Notes under the pieces: model-generated
What the model was told of the DNA's origin: nothing
Seen by the model: the letters and a program-made list of their open reading frames with translations, nothing else
The model's database searches: none
In this document: positions 16,068 through 24,020 of the stretch, piece after piece
How positions within the stretch are numbered: the stretch's first letter is position 1
Layout: each line of letters opens with the position of its first letter
Assembly: GCA_020860565.1 (NCBI GenBank)
Contig: JAJBUA010000076.1
Span: 1-45,803 of the forward strand
Direction: 5' to 3'
Length of the DNA stretch: 45,803 nucleotides
Origin: Clostridiales bacterium
GTDB taxonomy: Bacteria > Bacillota > Clostridia > Lachnospirales > Lachnospiraceae
Translations under genes and position numbers: made by a program

Positions 16068-17495
16068 CTACCCCGCCAGATGCAGCACCTGCAGCAGCAA
16101 AAACCAGCTCAGGCTGTAATAAACCACCACAGCAACCAGATCATTGACTGTCGTGATCAACGGACCGGAAGCTGCCGCAGGATCCACATGGACCTGTTTA
16201 AATGCCAGCGGGATCACGGTTCCGACCACACTCGAAACCAGCATCGCGATCACCATCGAAAGGCCGATGCAGCCGGAAACGGCATACGCAAAAGAAGCCG
16301 GCAATCTCTTCACGATCATCAGAAACAAACCGACAAACAGAAACGACGCGGAACCCAGAACCAGTCCATTGCAAAAGCCAACCCGCGATTCCTTGATGAC
16401 CAGACCGATCTTCTGACGTGCGGTCAGTGTCTCATCCATCAATACACGGATCGTGACCGCCAGCGACTGCGTCCCGACATTGCCTGACATATCCAGGATC
16501 AGCGACTGGAAGGCCATGATTAACGTCAGCTGCGCGACCACCTTTTCGAATGCACTGACCACCGCCGATACCATCAGACCAAGAAACAGCAGGATAATCA
16601 GCCACGGGAGTCGCTTCTTCATGCTCTCAAACAGCGTCTCCGACAGATCCTCCTCTGCAGTCAGACCGGCGAACAGGGCGTAATCCTCTCCCATCTCTTC
16701 ATCCACGACTTCAATCAGGTTCTGGGAAGTAATGACGCCCAGCACGCGGTTATCGCTGTCAAGCACAGGGATCGAGTCCTCCGAGTAATCCTTTAACTCT
16801 TCGATACAATCATCAATACTCTCGTGTGCGTACACATAGGGGAAAGAGGTTGCCGCCAGATCTTCAAGGATCGTGTCCTGACGTGCGATAATCAGCTCAC
16901 GCAGATCGACTGCACCATAAAAAACCTCGGCGTCATCTACTACATAAATTGTGGAAACGTTATTATTATCCTCCGCCTGGCTGATCAGTTCCCGCATCGC
17001 AGCCTTTACGGACAAACTGCGGTTAATCACAATATAATCGGTAGTCATCTTACTGCCGATTTCATCATCATCAAAAGACGCCAGCAGCTGTACATCCTGT
17101 TTGGATTCCTCATCCATCAGATTCAGTACTCTCGCACGGCGGTCTTCCGGCATCGCCTCCAGCAGATCCGCCGCGTAATCAGAATCCATCTCAGAGACAA
17201 CTGACGCTGCTTTCAGAAGATCCATTTCCTTCAGGCAGCTGATCGTCTCGTCTTCATCCATATACTCCAGGATATCCGACAGCGTTGGGATATCCAGTAA
17301 ATGGAAAAGCTTCTTACGTTCCTGCACGGTGAGCTCAGGAATCGCGTCCGCAATATCGTTCTCATGGTAATCTTCCAGCTGGTCGCGGAGAACCTTTGGG
17401 CTCTGACCACTTCGGATGATCGCTATAATCTCCTGCTCATAATCCGGTTTATCGACCCGCTCTTTCGCTGTGATCGTTTCATTCATCTGCAACAT
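16068..17495 (-). CDS. mgtE: Magnesium transporter MgtE (copy 2, tandem paralog)
   Basis: A 475-residue paralog of the next gene, with the same architecture: MgtE N domain, CBS pair and five membrane spans. The two proteins are nearly identical from the CBS region through the end, and differ most in the N-terminal helical domain and in a few CBS residues. This copy has ILDMSGNVG where the other has ILGMSGNVG, an acidic change next to a conserved motif. It is first in the transcript and has its own promoter (17597-17625). The duplicated, diverged N domain suggests different Mg2+ gating thresholds, which is inference. Confidence 0.95.
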   Translation of the reverse strand: MLQMNETITAKERVDKPDYEQEIIAIIRSGQSPKVLRDQLEDYHENDIADAIPELTVQERKKLFHLLDIPTLSDILEYMDEDETISCLKEMDLLKAASVVSEMDSDYAADLLEAMPEDRRARVLNLMDEESKQDVQLLASFDDDEIGSKMTTDYIVINRSLSVKAAMRELISQAEDNNNVSTIYVVDDAEVFYGAVDLRELIIARQDTILEDLAATSFPYVYAHESIDDCIEELKDYSEDSIPVLDSDNRVLGVITSQNLIEVVDEEMGEDYALFAGLTAEEDLSETLFESMKKRLPWLIILLFLGLMVSAVVSAFEKVVAQLTLIMAFQSLILDMSGNVGTQSLAVTIRVLMDETLTARQKIGLVIKESRVGFCNGLVLGSASFLFVGLFLMIVKRLPASFAYAVSGCIGLSMVIAMLVSSVVGTVIPLAFKQVHVDPAAASGPLITTVNDLVAVVVYYSLSWFLLLQVLHLAG

Positions 17496-17596
17496 ATTCT
17501 CACCTGTATCCCCAAATTTTCTGTGCTTATCTTCCTATAATTTTATACTCCTCTGAATGATCCTTTTTAATCGGATGGTTGCAAAACTCCGTACTG

Positions 17597-17625
17597 ATTA
17601 TAAAACATTACTTTTTTGTTTACAA
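17597..17625 (-). promoter_or_regulatory. Predicted vegetative promoter of the mgtE pair
   Basis: On the minus strand TTGTAA (17625-17620), a 17-base spacer and a perfect TATAAT (17602-17597). The leader is about 95 bases. It is too short for an M-box and shows no matching structure. Confidence 0.6.
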
Positions 17626-17671
17626 GTCGGAAACGGGCTGATGCGCGTCATTTTAACAAAATTTAACACAA

Positions 17672-17703
17672 GTCCTCTACAGATATTCTTTCCTCTCAGG
17701 GAC
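17672..17703. repeat. Solitary arm of the dispersed palindromic repeat
   Basis: A 32-base stretch beginning GTCCTCTACAGATATT and ending CTCAGGGAC. It matches the right arm of the complete element (20091-20122) at most positions, and is close to the reverse complement of the left arm at 45706-45737. No other part of the element is present here. It lies between the divergent mgtE and deacetylase genes. Confidence 0.6.
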
Positions 17704-17802
17704 TGTTTTCCTGGCATACATATAGTTTATATTAATAAAAAACATGTATATTCCAACCCCAGCCCGCATATCCTACTCCAAGGTTTCTTCTCAGGTGTCT
17801 AT

Positions 17803-18744
17803 ATGTCTGATCTGCGTTATCTTACTGCCGCCCTGCGTCATTATCTCCGTCAAAAGCGAGTCTCTTTTCCGGGTCTTCTGCGAACGGCGCTTTTTCTCAT
17901 CCTTGCTTTTTTTGCCGGTACCTTCCTTGCCCATCTCACCCATCCGGTACCGGATGTTTCCTCTGTCGAACCGCTCCCGGTATCTGCGGACGGCAGCTGG
18001 GGACTGAGTTTTCAACAGGAAGGCAGGACTCCCGTGGGCAATGCCACTGCGGATGATCTCGCCCGGTATCATGCTCACTATGTCGGCAATACTAAGGAGC
18101 CCGTCATCTACCTCACGTTTGACGCCGGTTATGAAAATGGCAATACACCGGCGATCCTGGATGCTCTGAAAAAGCATCAGGTTTCAGCCACCTTTTTTCT
18201 TGTTGGGAATTATCTGAATACCAGCCCTGATCTGGTAAAGCGAATGATCGCCGAGGGGCATACGGTCGGCAACCATACTTTTCATCACCCGGACATGTCT
18301 AAAATCTCCACAAAGGAGGACTTCACCCAGGAGCTTCAGTCACTGGAGGAGCTCTGCGAAGAGGTCACCGGTCAGAAAATGAGCCGCTTCTATCGCCCTC
18401 CGCAGGGACTGTACAGTGAGGCCAATCTGAGAATGGCGGATGAACTCGGCTACCACACCTTTTTCTGGAGTCTCGCCTATGTAGACTGGTACGAGGACAA
18501 ACAGCCTTCTCATGAGGAGGCCATGCAGAAGCTGACCTCCCGTATCCATCCCGGCGCAATCGTCCTGCTTCACAGTACCTCTCGCACCAACGCGGAAATT
18601 CTCGACGAACTTCTCACCAAATGGGAGGAAATGGGATATCATTTTGGTACTCTTGAGGAACTGACCGCTTCTCCGAGCTCCGAGAGATCAATCACTGTCA
18701 GTATGTCTCCATCCACACGAAAACGGATATTGGTCCCGGCATAG
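17803..18744 (+). CDS. PdaA-like polysaccharide deacetylase (membrane-anchored)
   Basis: A 313-residue NodB-fold deacetylase. The N-terminal span (residues 29-45) acts as a signal anchor. The catalytic domain begins at about residue 98. Motif 1 is TFDAGYENG (105-113), motif 2 is HTFHH (158-162), motif 3 is RPPQG, and LLHS lies near the end. The TFD-x-GYE form is typical of PdaA, which removes acetyl from N-acetylmuramic acid during spore cortex muramic lactam formation. This fits the sporulation genes in the window. The start at 17803 has GGTG upstream; the frame also runs back to 17557 without a ribosome site. The last ~27 codons overlap trmO on the other strand. Confidence 0.88.
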   Translation: MSDLRYLTAALRHYLRQKRVSFPGLLRTALFLILAFFAGTFLAHLTHPVPDVSSVEPLPVSADGSWGLSFQQEGRTPVGNATADDLARYHAHYVGNTKEPVIYLTFDAGYENGNTPAILDALKKHQVSATFFLVGNYLNTSPDLVKRMIAEGHTVGNHTFHHPDMSKISTKEDFTQELQSLEELCEEVTGQKMSRFYRPPQGLYSEANLRMADELGYHTFFWSLAYVDWYEDKQPSHEEAMQKLTSRIHPGAIVLLHSTSRTNAEILDELLTKWEEMGYHFGTLEELTASPSSERSITVSMSPSTRKRILVPA

Positions 18745-19349
18745 GCAACCCCGTACACTCGTTCCGGATCGTTCTGATAGGAAGGTCTCGGATCCTCTGC
18801 CAGGGTCTTTATGATCGCTTCTCGTTTATCTGTGGGCAGACGCATCAGCAATTCATCCGGGAAAATGACCTGCAGACGCTCACCTTTTACTTCTTCGGCA
18901 AAGCCGCCTCTTGCTTCCGGATGACTGTCTACATAAGGAAGGTAGGGCTTGATGTCATAAATCGGCGTCTGATCCCGCAAATCAATCCCCGATACATGCA
19001 GCAGCGGTCCGCGGCTGCTCTCCCACTCGACCAATTCCAGCCGTACGCACGAAAGTCCGATCGGATTGGGCCGAAAGGGGGAGCGTGTCGCAAACACTCC
19101 CATGCGCGTATTGCCTCCCAGACGCGGCGGCTTCACGGTAGCCGACCAGCCCCCGCGCTCCGGCACCTCAAACTGCCAGAGCAGCCACAGATATTCGTAT
19201 CCGTCGATGCCGCGCAGTGCCTCCGGCTGACGGTACTCCGGTTCAAAGACAATGGTCCCCGTCAGTTCCGGTACCAGTGTGCTCTGACGCGGGATGCCGA
19301 ATTTCTCCGGGAAATCCGTCTCGATATGCGCGATTATTTTCCATTCCAT
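18639..19349 (-). CDS. trmO: tRNA (N6-threonylcarbamoyladenosine37-N6)-methyltransferase TrmO
   Basis: A 236-residue TrmO (UPF0066) protein. It methylates t6A37 in tRNAs decoding ACY codons, using S-adenosylmethionine. Signatures are the N-terminal beta-barrel with FGIPRQS, TRSPFRPNPIGLS, and GIDLRDQTPIYDIKPY, which are diagnostic of the family. A C-terminal subdomain (RVYGVAYAG, FRVDGDILTV) completes it. Length is as expected. Its 3' end overlaps the plus-strand deacetylase gene by 106 bases, with both frames open. A hairpin at 19374-19410 separates it from the upstream Nudix gene. Confidence 0.95.
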   Translation of the reverse strand: MEWKIIAHIETDFPEKFGIPRQSTLVPELTGTIVFEPEYRQPEALRGIDGYEYLWLLWQFEVPERGGWSATVKPPRLGGNTRMGVFATRSPFRPNPIGLSCVRLELVEWESSRGPLLHVSGIDLRDQTPIYDIKPYLPYVDSHPEARGGFAEEVKGERLQVIFPDELLMRLPTDKREAIIKTLAEDPRPSYQNDPERVYGVAYAGTNIRFRVDGDILTVIDLSELGEAVSSSRVPK

Positions 19350-19373
19350 CCTTCTCGCTCACTTTCCTGAATC

Positions 19374-19410
19374 TATAGTAAGCGACAAATTATTTCTGTC
19401 GTTCACTATA
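19374..19410. other. Intergenic hairpin between nudix and trmO
   Basis: An imperfect inverted repeat: TATAGT...CGACA at 19374-19388 pairs with TGTCG...ACTATA at 19396-19410 around a 7-base loop. It is not followed by a clear T run on the minus strand, so it may be a processing or partial termination site. Confidence 0.45.
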
Positions 19411-19418
19411 AAATATCT

Positions 19419-19919
19419 CTATTCGAATACCCGCCGGATACTGTCATAATGCAGAAAGATTCCCTGCTCTGCCAGCGCGTGAATCTCTTCGCCTGCCGCC
19501 AGGCGAAATCCCAGTACTTCTCCCTTCTGAATTCTGACATCACTCTCGTCAAAGTCCATGACAAAGCGGTAGATATCGACAAAATAATTATCTCCCTCGC
19601 CCGGATTTTCCCGATGATAGCTGAAGACATAGCCGCCCTCTGCTTCTGACACATCCAGACCGGTTTCTTCTCTCACTTCGCGGAGCACCGCCTCCTCGGA
19701 GGTCTCTCCCGCCTGTGCCGCTCCGCCGGGGATCTCCCACCAGCCGGGAGCCCAGGGTTTCGTCAGGACCCGCTGTGTGATCAGAAATTTTCCGTCCGGG
19801 CGCATGACTGCGCCCAGCACTGACAGATGGTACTCGCCGTCTTTTAAGATCCAGTCGTTTTTTTTCATGAGCCGGCCGGTTCTGTGTTTATCCTTATCAT
19901 AAATGTCCCAGTATTCCAT
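19419..19919 (-). CDS. Nudix hydrolase
   Basis: A 166-residue Nudix protein. It starts MEYWDIYDKDKHRTGR, as in the IPP-isomerase-like or YfcD-like subgroup. The Nudix box starts at GGAAQAGE and ends REVREETGL, with all catalytic Glu/Arg positions present, so it should hydrolyse a nucleoside-diphosphate-linked substrate with Mg2+. WAPGWWEIPGG precedes the box. The substrate cannot be deduced. The complete palindromic repeat (19979-20122) lies just upstream. Confidence 0.9.
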   Translation of the reverse strand: MEYWDIYDKDKHRTGRLMKKNDWILKDGEYHLSVLGAVMRPDGKFLITQRVLTKPWAPGWWEIPGGAAQAGETSEEAVLREVREETGLDVSEAEGGYVFSYHRENPGEGDNYFVDIYRFVMDFDESDVRIQKGEVLGFRLAAGEEIHALAEQGIFLHYDSIRRVFE

Positions 19920-19978
19920 GTGCTTTTTCTTATCCTTCCTGAAAAAATGTCTATATATACTATATTGACAAACTGTCC

Positions 19979-20122
19979 GTCCATGAGAGAGACAAATATC
20001 CTCCGAGGACCGTTCGCACTTAGATTTTCACGTAGCGGTACTAAGTTCGCAGGAAAAGCATCCTGCTCACTAAGTGCCGACGTGAAAAATGTCCTCTGCG
20101 GATATTTGTCTCTCTCATGGAC
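19979..20122. repeat. Complete copy of a dispersed, structured palindromic repeat
   Basis: Two 32-base arms (19979-20010 and 20091-20122) pair at 30 of 32 positions. The 80-base centre contains a 6-bp hairpin (GCAGGA/TCCTGC, 20049-20066), and two further complementary pairs in crossing order: GCACTTAG (20016-20023) with CTAAGTGC (20070-20077), and ATTTTCACGT (20024-20033) with ACGTGAAAA (20080-20088). Nested and pseudoknotted folds therefore compete. Related copies lie at 30412-30480 and 45702-45803, with a lone arm at 17672-17703. The right arm ends 3 bases from the pepF stop codon. It encodes no protein. Confidence 0.85.
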
Positions 20123-20125
20123 TAC

Positions 20126-21919
20126 CTACTGGCATAGATAAATATCTTCAAATTCATCCAGCAGTTCATCGAAAAATGCTAATGCCTCCCTTACGGGTTC
20201 CGGGGTGGACATGTCGATGCCGCATAGTTTCAGCAGTTCTACTGGTTTCCGGGAGCATCCGCCGCTTAAGAACCGGCGGTATCCTTCCAGTGCGCCTGGC
20301 TCTCCCCGCAGGAGCCGGCTGCTGATCGCAACAGCTGCGCTGAATCCGGTTGCGTACTGGTAGACATAAAATGGAGTGTAAAAATGCGGGATCCGCTCCC
20401 ATTCATAATCGATCGAGGGATCTACCGTCATCTCCGGGCCGAAATATTCTGCATTCAGTCTGTGATAGTATCCGCACAGCCCCTGTGCTGTCAGGCTCTC
20501 CCCTCGTTCGGCCATCGCGTGTGCTTCCTGCTCAAATTCGGCAAACATCGTCTGGCGGTACAGGGTTCCCCGGAAGGTCTCCAGAAAATGGTTGATCAGA
20601 TATGCTTTTTCTGCCTGGTCTTTGCTCCCGGCGATCAGATGGCGGATCAGCAGCGCTTCGTTGCAGGTGGACGCTACTTCTGCGACAAAGATCTTATAAC
20701 CGGCATCCGTGTAGGTCTGGTTATGGTCGGAATACCAGGAATGGATCGAGTGTCCCATTTCATGTGCCAGCGTAAAGACGTCATTTAATGTTCCATGGAA
20801 ATTCATCAGCACATAGGGATGGCAACCGTACACACCCCAGGAATAGGCTCCGCTTCGTTTTCCTTCATTTTCATAGACATCGATCCAACGATGGTCAAAG
20901 CCTTCCTGCAGGATCTGTCCGTATTCTTCTCCGAGCGGCGCGAGTCCCTCTTTTACGATTTTCTTTGCTTCCTCCAATGTGTATTTTCTGTCATAAGACG
21001 CCACCAGCGGCACATACAGATCATACATATGAAGCTCATCCAGCTGCAGCACCTGTTTTCTCAGTGACACATAGCGATGGAGCTTCGGCAGAGCCTCTCT
21101 CACTGCCGACACCAGATTATCATAAACCTGCACCGGCACTTCATTGTCTGCAAGCATATATTCCCGGCTGGAAGCATATTTTTTAGCCTTCGCGTAAAAA
21201 ACCGCCTGTTTGACATTTGATGCAAAAGCCGCCGCCAGAGTATTGGAAAACTGCCGATAGACGCTGTACATTCCCTCAAAGGCGTCTTTGCGTACTTTCC
21301 GGTCCTGACTTTCCAGCAGCGCGATATAATTTCCATGCGTGATCTGCACATTCTTCCCATCTGCATCCGCGATCATCGGAAAGCGGATATCCGCATTATT
21401 GAACATGCCAAAGATCTGCGACGCTCCCTGTGTCGCCTCATAAGAAGCCGCCAGCAGGTTTTCCATTTCCTCCGTGAGCGTATGTGCTCTTTTTTCCGTC
21501 AGCATCTCCAGGGAACGCCGGAAGCGGCTGATGCCGTTATCTGCCTGCTGATACTCCTCCAGCAGTTCCTGCGGCATTGCCAGGATCTCCGGCGCCATAA
21601 AAGACGACGCCTGTGCTGCCTGAAAAGAAAGCGACTGCGCTCTGGCAAAGAAATCCTGATATTTCTGCTCCGACGCATCCTGATCCAGCCGCATCTTCGC
21701 ATAAACATATAAGAGCTCCATCTTCTGAGAGGAACGGTCATCAAAAGTCAGACACCGGCACAGGATATCCGCCGACTCCGCCAGATGTCCCTTAAACTCC
21801 TCATAGGCAATCAGCTCTCCGGCCGCCTCCGCAAAAAGTTCCTCCCACGCTTCATCCGACGGAATCATATCCTCTAACTTCCAGGTGTCCTTTTCCGCTG
21901 TTTCCGATCTCTTTCTCAT
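20126..21919 (-). CDS. pepF: Oligoendopeptidase F
   Basis: A 597-residue cytosolic M3 metallopeptidase that cleaves short peptides. The zinc site HEMGHSIHSWYS carries both His ligands and the catalytic Glu, with the downstream third ligand region (FVAEVASTCNEALL). The N-terminal helical lobe starts TWKLEDMIPSDEAWEE, typical of PepF. The length is as expected. The start at 21919 is fixed by AGGAGG 6 bases upstream; the frame opens at 21940. A cluster of hairpins lies upstream and the dispersed repeat directly downstream. Confidence 0.95.
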   Translation of the reverse strand: MRKRSETAEKDTWKLEDMIPSDEAWEELFAEAAGELIAYEEFKGHLAESADILCRCLTFDDRSSQKMELLYVYAKMRLDQDASEQKYQDFFARAQSLSFQAAQASSFMAPEILAMPQELLEEYQQADNGISRFRRSLEMLTEKRAHTLTEEMENLLAASYEATQGASQIFGMFNNADIRFPMIADADGKNVQITHGNYIALLESQDRKVRKDAFEGMYSVYRQFSNTLAAAFASNVKQAVFYAKAKKYASSREYMLADNEVPVQVYDNLVSAVREALPKLHRYVSLRKQVLQLDELHMYDLYVPLVASYDRKYTLEEAKKIVKEGLAPLGEEYGQILQEGFDHRWIDVYENEGKRSGAYSWGVYGCHPYVLMNFHGTLNDVFTLAHEMGHSIHSWYSDHNQTYTDAGYKIFVAEVASTCNEALLIRHLIAGSKDQAEKAYLINHFLETFRGTLYRQTMFAEFEQEAHAMAERGESLTAQGLCGYYHRLNAEYFGPEMTVDPSIDYEWERIPHFYTPFYVYQYATGFSAAVAISSRLLRGEPGALEGYRRFLSGGCSRKPVELLKLCGIDMSTPEPVREALAFFDELLDEFEDIYLCQ

Positions 21920-21946
21920 AATCTGCCTCCTCATAGACAAGCCTCA

Positions 21947-22062
21947 ACGAGTAGGAGGCGGCTTTTTGCCTCATACTCGTCGCGCTGACGCTGGATGTCC
22001 GGTGGACATCCGTTTAGCTCCGACCGAAGCGGAGCGTAGACCCGGGTGCGGCATAAGCCGCA
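21947..22062. other. Cluster of four hairpins upstream of pepF
   Basis: Four consecutive inverted repeats: 21947-21959/21968-21980 (12 of 13 pairs), 21993-22000/22004-22011 (8 bp, 3-base loop), 22017-22022/22030-22035 (6 bp) and 22047-22052/22057-22062 (6 bp, ATAA loop). They fill most of the pepF leader, ending about 16 bases before its ribosome site. Open frames cross it, but their composition follows the palindromes. It looks like a structured RNA or an inserted repetitive element. Confidence 0.5.
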
Positions 22063-22070
22063 AAGATGAA

Positions 22071-22094
22071 AAAAGAGGATACTGGCAATCCTCT
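22071..22094 (-). terminator. Terminator after the truncated regulator gene
   Basis: On the minus strand AGAGGAT, a 7-base loop, ATCCTCT, then about six T. It follows the regulator gene by about 60 bases. Confidence 0.7.
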
Positions 22095-22157
22095 CTGGTT
22101 TCCTTGTTCCCTGTCCCATCATAACAGGAATTTGGCGATTCCGCAATGACTTCATTT

Positions 22158-22580
22158 TTATTTTCCGCAGTGTTCCCCTTCATTCGTAATCATTTCCCTG
22201 ATCCGTTCCCGTTCCCATCCCTCGTCACAGTTATTTAACAGCTTATAAAGAATCGGCAGCAGTTCTTCACGCTCCAGGGAATTCCCTTCCAGCAACGCCT
22301 GGCAGACAACCAGTATTTCCCGTGAACTCAGCTGTTTTTCTGTTCTTGTAACCAGCCGGTACACGCCGGTTGACCGCTCATACTGAATCTCCTGAATCTC
22401 ACCCTTTTCATTGATCCGGTTACGCAGAAATGCCTGAATGTCTGCAATGTCACGCTGCAGCGTCCTCTCCGTTATCCCCTGCCCGGCAATCTCCTTCGCC
22501 TTATCGATAACACTTCCTTCTTTTAACCTTGAATAAATTGATAAAATTCGTTCTACCTTATTCCCGGAATCCTCTCTCAT
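22158..22580 (-). CDS. DeoR/WYL-type transcriptional regulator, apparently truncated
   Basis: A 140-residue protein. Residues 5-60 form a winged HTH of the kind found at the start of WYL regulators (KVERILSIYSRLKEG, then ITERTLQRDIADIQAFL). A short second part follows (STGVYRLV, SSREILVVCQALLEG). In full-length relatives a WYL ligand-binding domain of 150 or more residues comes next, but here the gene stops, so it may bind DNA without a sensor. The start at 22580 has GGTGA upstream; the frame runs back to 22634. It is divergent from an XRE regulator 145 bases away. Confidence 0.7.
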   Translation of the reverse strand: MREDSGNKVERILSIYSRLKEGSVIDKAKEIAGQGITERTLQRDIADIQAFLRNRINEKGEIQEIQYERSTGVYRLVTRTEKQLSSREILVVCQALLEGNSLEREELLPILYKLLNNCDEGWERERIREMITNEGEHCGK

Positions 22581-22725
22581 ATCATTCACCTGCTCCAAAT
22601 CTGGATATTTGTTACCTGACAGCTTATATTGCATAGTCTATCAGAATCTGTTAAATTCCACAATGCTATTTTAAGCTTGAAGCATACAATACAAAAGCAA
22701 AAAGCTTATGATTATAGGTGATCTC

Positions 22726-23058
22726 ATGAATGTACAAGGACTGGGCAGACAAATCAAATCAGCAAGAAACGATCGTCGATTAACCGCAGAACAGCTTTCC
22801 GAGTTGTGCCATATCAACTCCGTTTACCTGCGCCAGATTGAAAGCGGTATGAAAACACCCAGTCTCCCGGTCTTTGTCGACATCTGCAATGCTCTGCGCA
22901 TTTCTCCGGATTATCTGCTGCAGAATGATCTGTCCACAAATGAAGTCAGCCAGATCAAAGAGATCGAAGCCCTGTGGGAAACCGTCTCGCCCAACACACA
23001 GAATCTCGCTCTGACAATCCTGAAGACTGTCCTGGAGCAGGAGAAATCTCAGCCTTAA
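22726..23058 (+). CDS. XRE family HTH transcriptional regulator
   Basis: A 110-residue DNA-binding protein. The five-helix XRE/Cro domain fills residues 6-66 (GRQIKSARNDRRLTAEQLSE, then YLRQIESGMKTPSLPVF and LRISPDYLL). A short C-terminal helix (ALWETVSPNTQNLALTILK) may dimerise. AGGTGAT precedes the ATG at 22726. Its TAA stop overlaps the opposing comEC gene stop inside a shared TTAA. No target site could be identified. Confidence 0.88.
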   Translation: MNVQGLGRQIKSARNDRRLTAEQLSELCHINSVYLRQIESGMKTPSLPVFVDICNALRISPDYLLQNDLSTNEVSQIKEIEALWETVSPNTQNLALTILKTVLEQEKSQP

Positions 23059-23972
23059 TCCGGATTCTCCCGCGCCAGAAATGTGCTCCACCCGATCGTT
23101 TTTCCGTCTGTGCGCAGCGTCACCGCCCCATCCAGCGCCGTCTGAAAAACGGTGATATTTCTTTCTGTAAGTGCTTCCACAACTCTGGCATTCGGATGTC
23201 CGTACCGATTGTTTTTCCCATACGAAATAACCGCCCACATCGGAGATATCGCATCCAGCCACTCCTCGCCGGATGCCGTTGCGGAACCGTGATGAGCGAT
23301 TTTTAATGCAGAAATCTCCGCGAGTTGTCTTTTCCTGTCACTCTCTGATAATATCGCATTTTCTCCCTCCGCACTCATATCCCCTGTCAGCAGCAGATGA
23401 AAATCCCCGTAATCACAGCGGATCACCAGAGAATGGTCATTTCTTTCTTCGGATGGACTGTCCTGAGAGTCCTCCGGGTACAGGCAAACCAGAGTCAGGT
23501 TGCCTGCCTCGATCCGGTCTCCTGTCTCCATCCAGAAAACCTGAGTTCCCTGATCCGCCGCCAATTCACCGAGTTCTTCATAAATCTCATCTCCGCGGCC
23601 GGCCGCCGGCAGTACCAGATTCCGGATCCGGATGTCTGACTCCGCGCCCAGCAGATACTCCAGCCCATTGATATGATCCTGATCTCCATGACTCACAATC
23701 GCGTAGTCTACCTCTGTCACTGCCTGAGATTTGAGAAACGGTTCCAGCCGGTCTTCCCCCAGATCCGAAACACTGCTGCTGCCTCCGTCTGCCAAAATGG
23801 AAAAACCTCTTCCCCGCAGGAAAATTCCATCTCCCTGCCCCACATCCAGAAAGGTTACCCGGAAATCGCGCACAGGGAACGGCAGTAAAATCAGGGTCAG
23901 TATACATATGACAATCAGGTCTTTTGCCGTCCCCCGTGCCCTCCGTATCATCCCCCGGATTTTTTCTATCAC
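23055..23972 (-). CDS. ComEC C-terminal part: metallo-beta-lactamase-fold protein
   Basis: A 305-residue protein equal to the C-terminal nuclease-like domain of ComEC/Rec2. One membrane span (DLIVICILTLILLPFP, about residues 18-33) is followed by FLDVGQGDGIFL, the metal-binding VSHGDQDHINGL, LLLTGDMS and AHHGS, all diagnostic of this domain. In typical ComEC it is fused to the channel, here encoded by the preceding gene (24021-25565), 48 bases away. The start is GTG with a weak ribosome site, so coupling is possible. It probably processes the non-transported DNA strand during uptake. Confidence 0.85.
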   Translation of the reverse strand: MIEKIRGMIRRARGTAKDLIVICILTLILLPFPVRDFRVTFLDVGQGDGIFLRGRGFSILADGGSSSVSDLGEDRLEPFLKSQAVTEVDYAIVSHGDQDHINGLEYLLGAESDIRIRNLVLPAAGRGDEIYEELGELAADQGTQVFWMETGDRIEAGNLTLVCLYPEDSQDSPSEERNDHSLVIRCDYGDFHLLLTGDMSAEGENAILSESDRKRQLAEISALKIAHHGSATASGEEWLDAISPMWAVISYGKNNRYGHPNARVVEALTERNITVFQTALDGAVTLRTDGKTIGWSTFLARENPD

Positions 23973-24020
23973 ACAAAATTTTTCTGTTTTGCGAAAACTT
24001 CCCCCGTTCTCAGACTTCCT

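Noticed and set aside
17496-17802. Possible M-box riboswitch before mgtE
   Set aside because: The leader from the predicted promoter is about 95 bases, too short, and shows no M-box conserved segments.
19979-20122. CRISPR or tRNA interpretation of the repeat
   Set aside because: One long palindrome, no regular spacers and no cloverleaf or anticodon stem pattern.
21931-22183. Two overlapping minus-strand frames over the hairpin cluster
   Set aside because: Their sequence follows the palindromes and neither has a ribosome site; treated as structured non-coding DNA.
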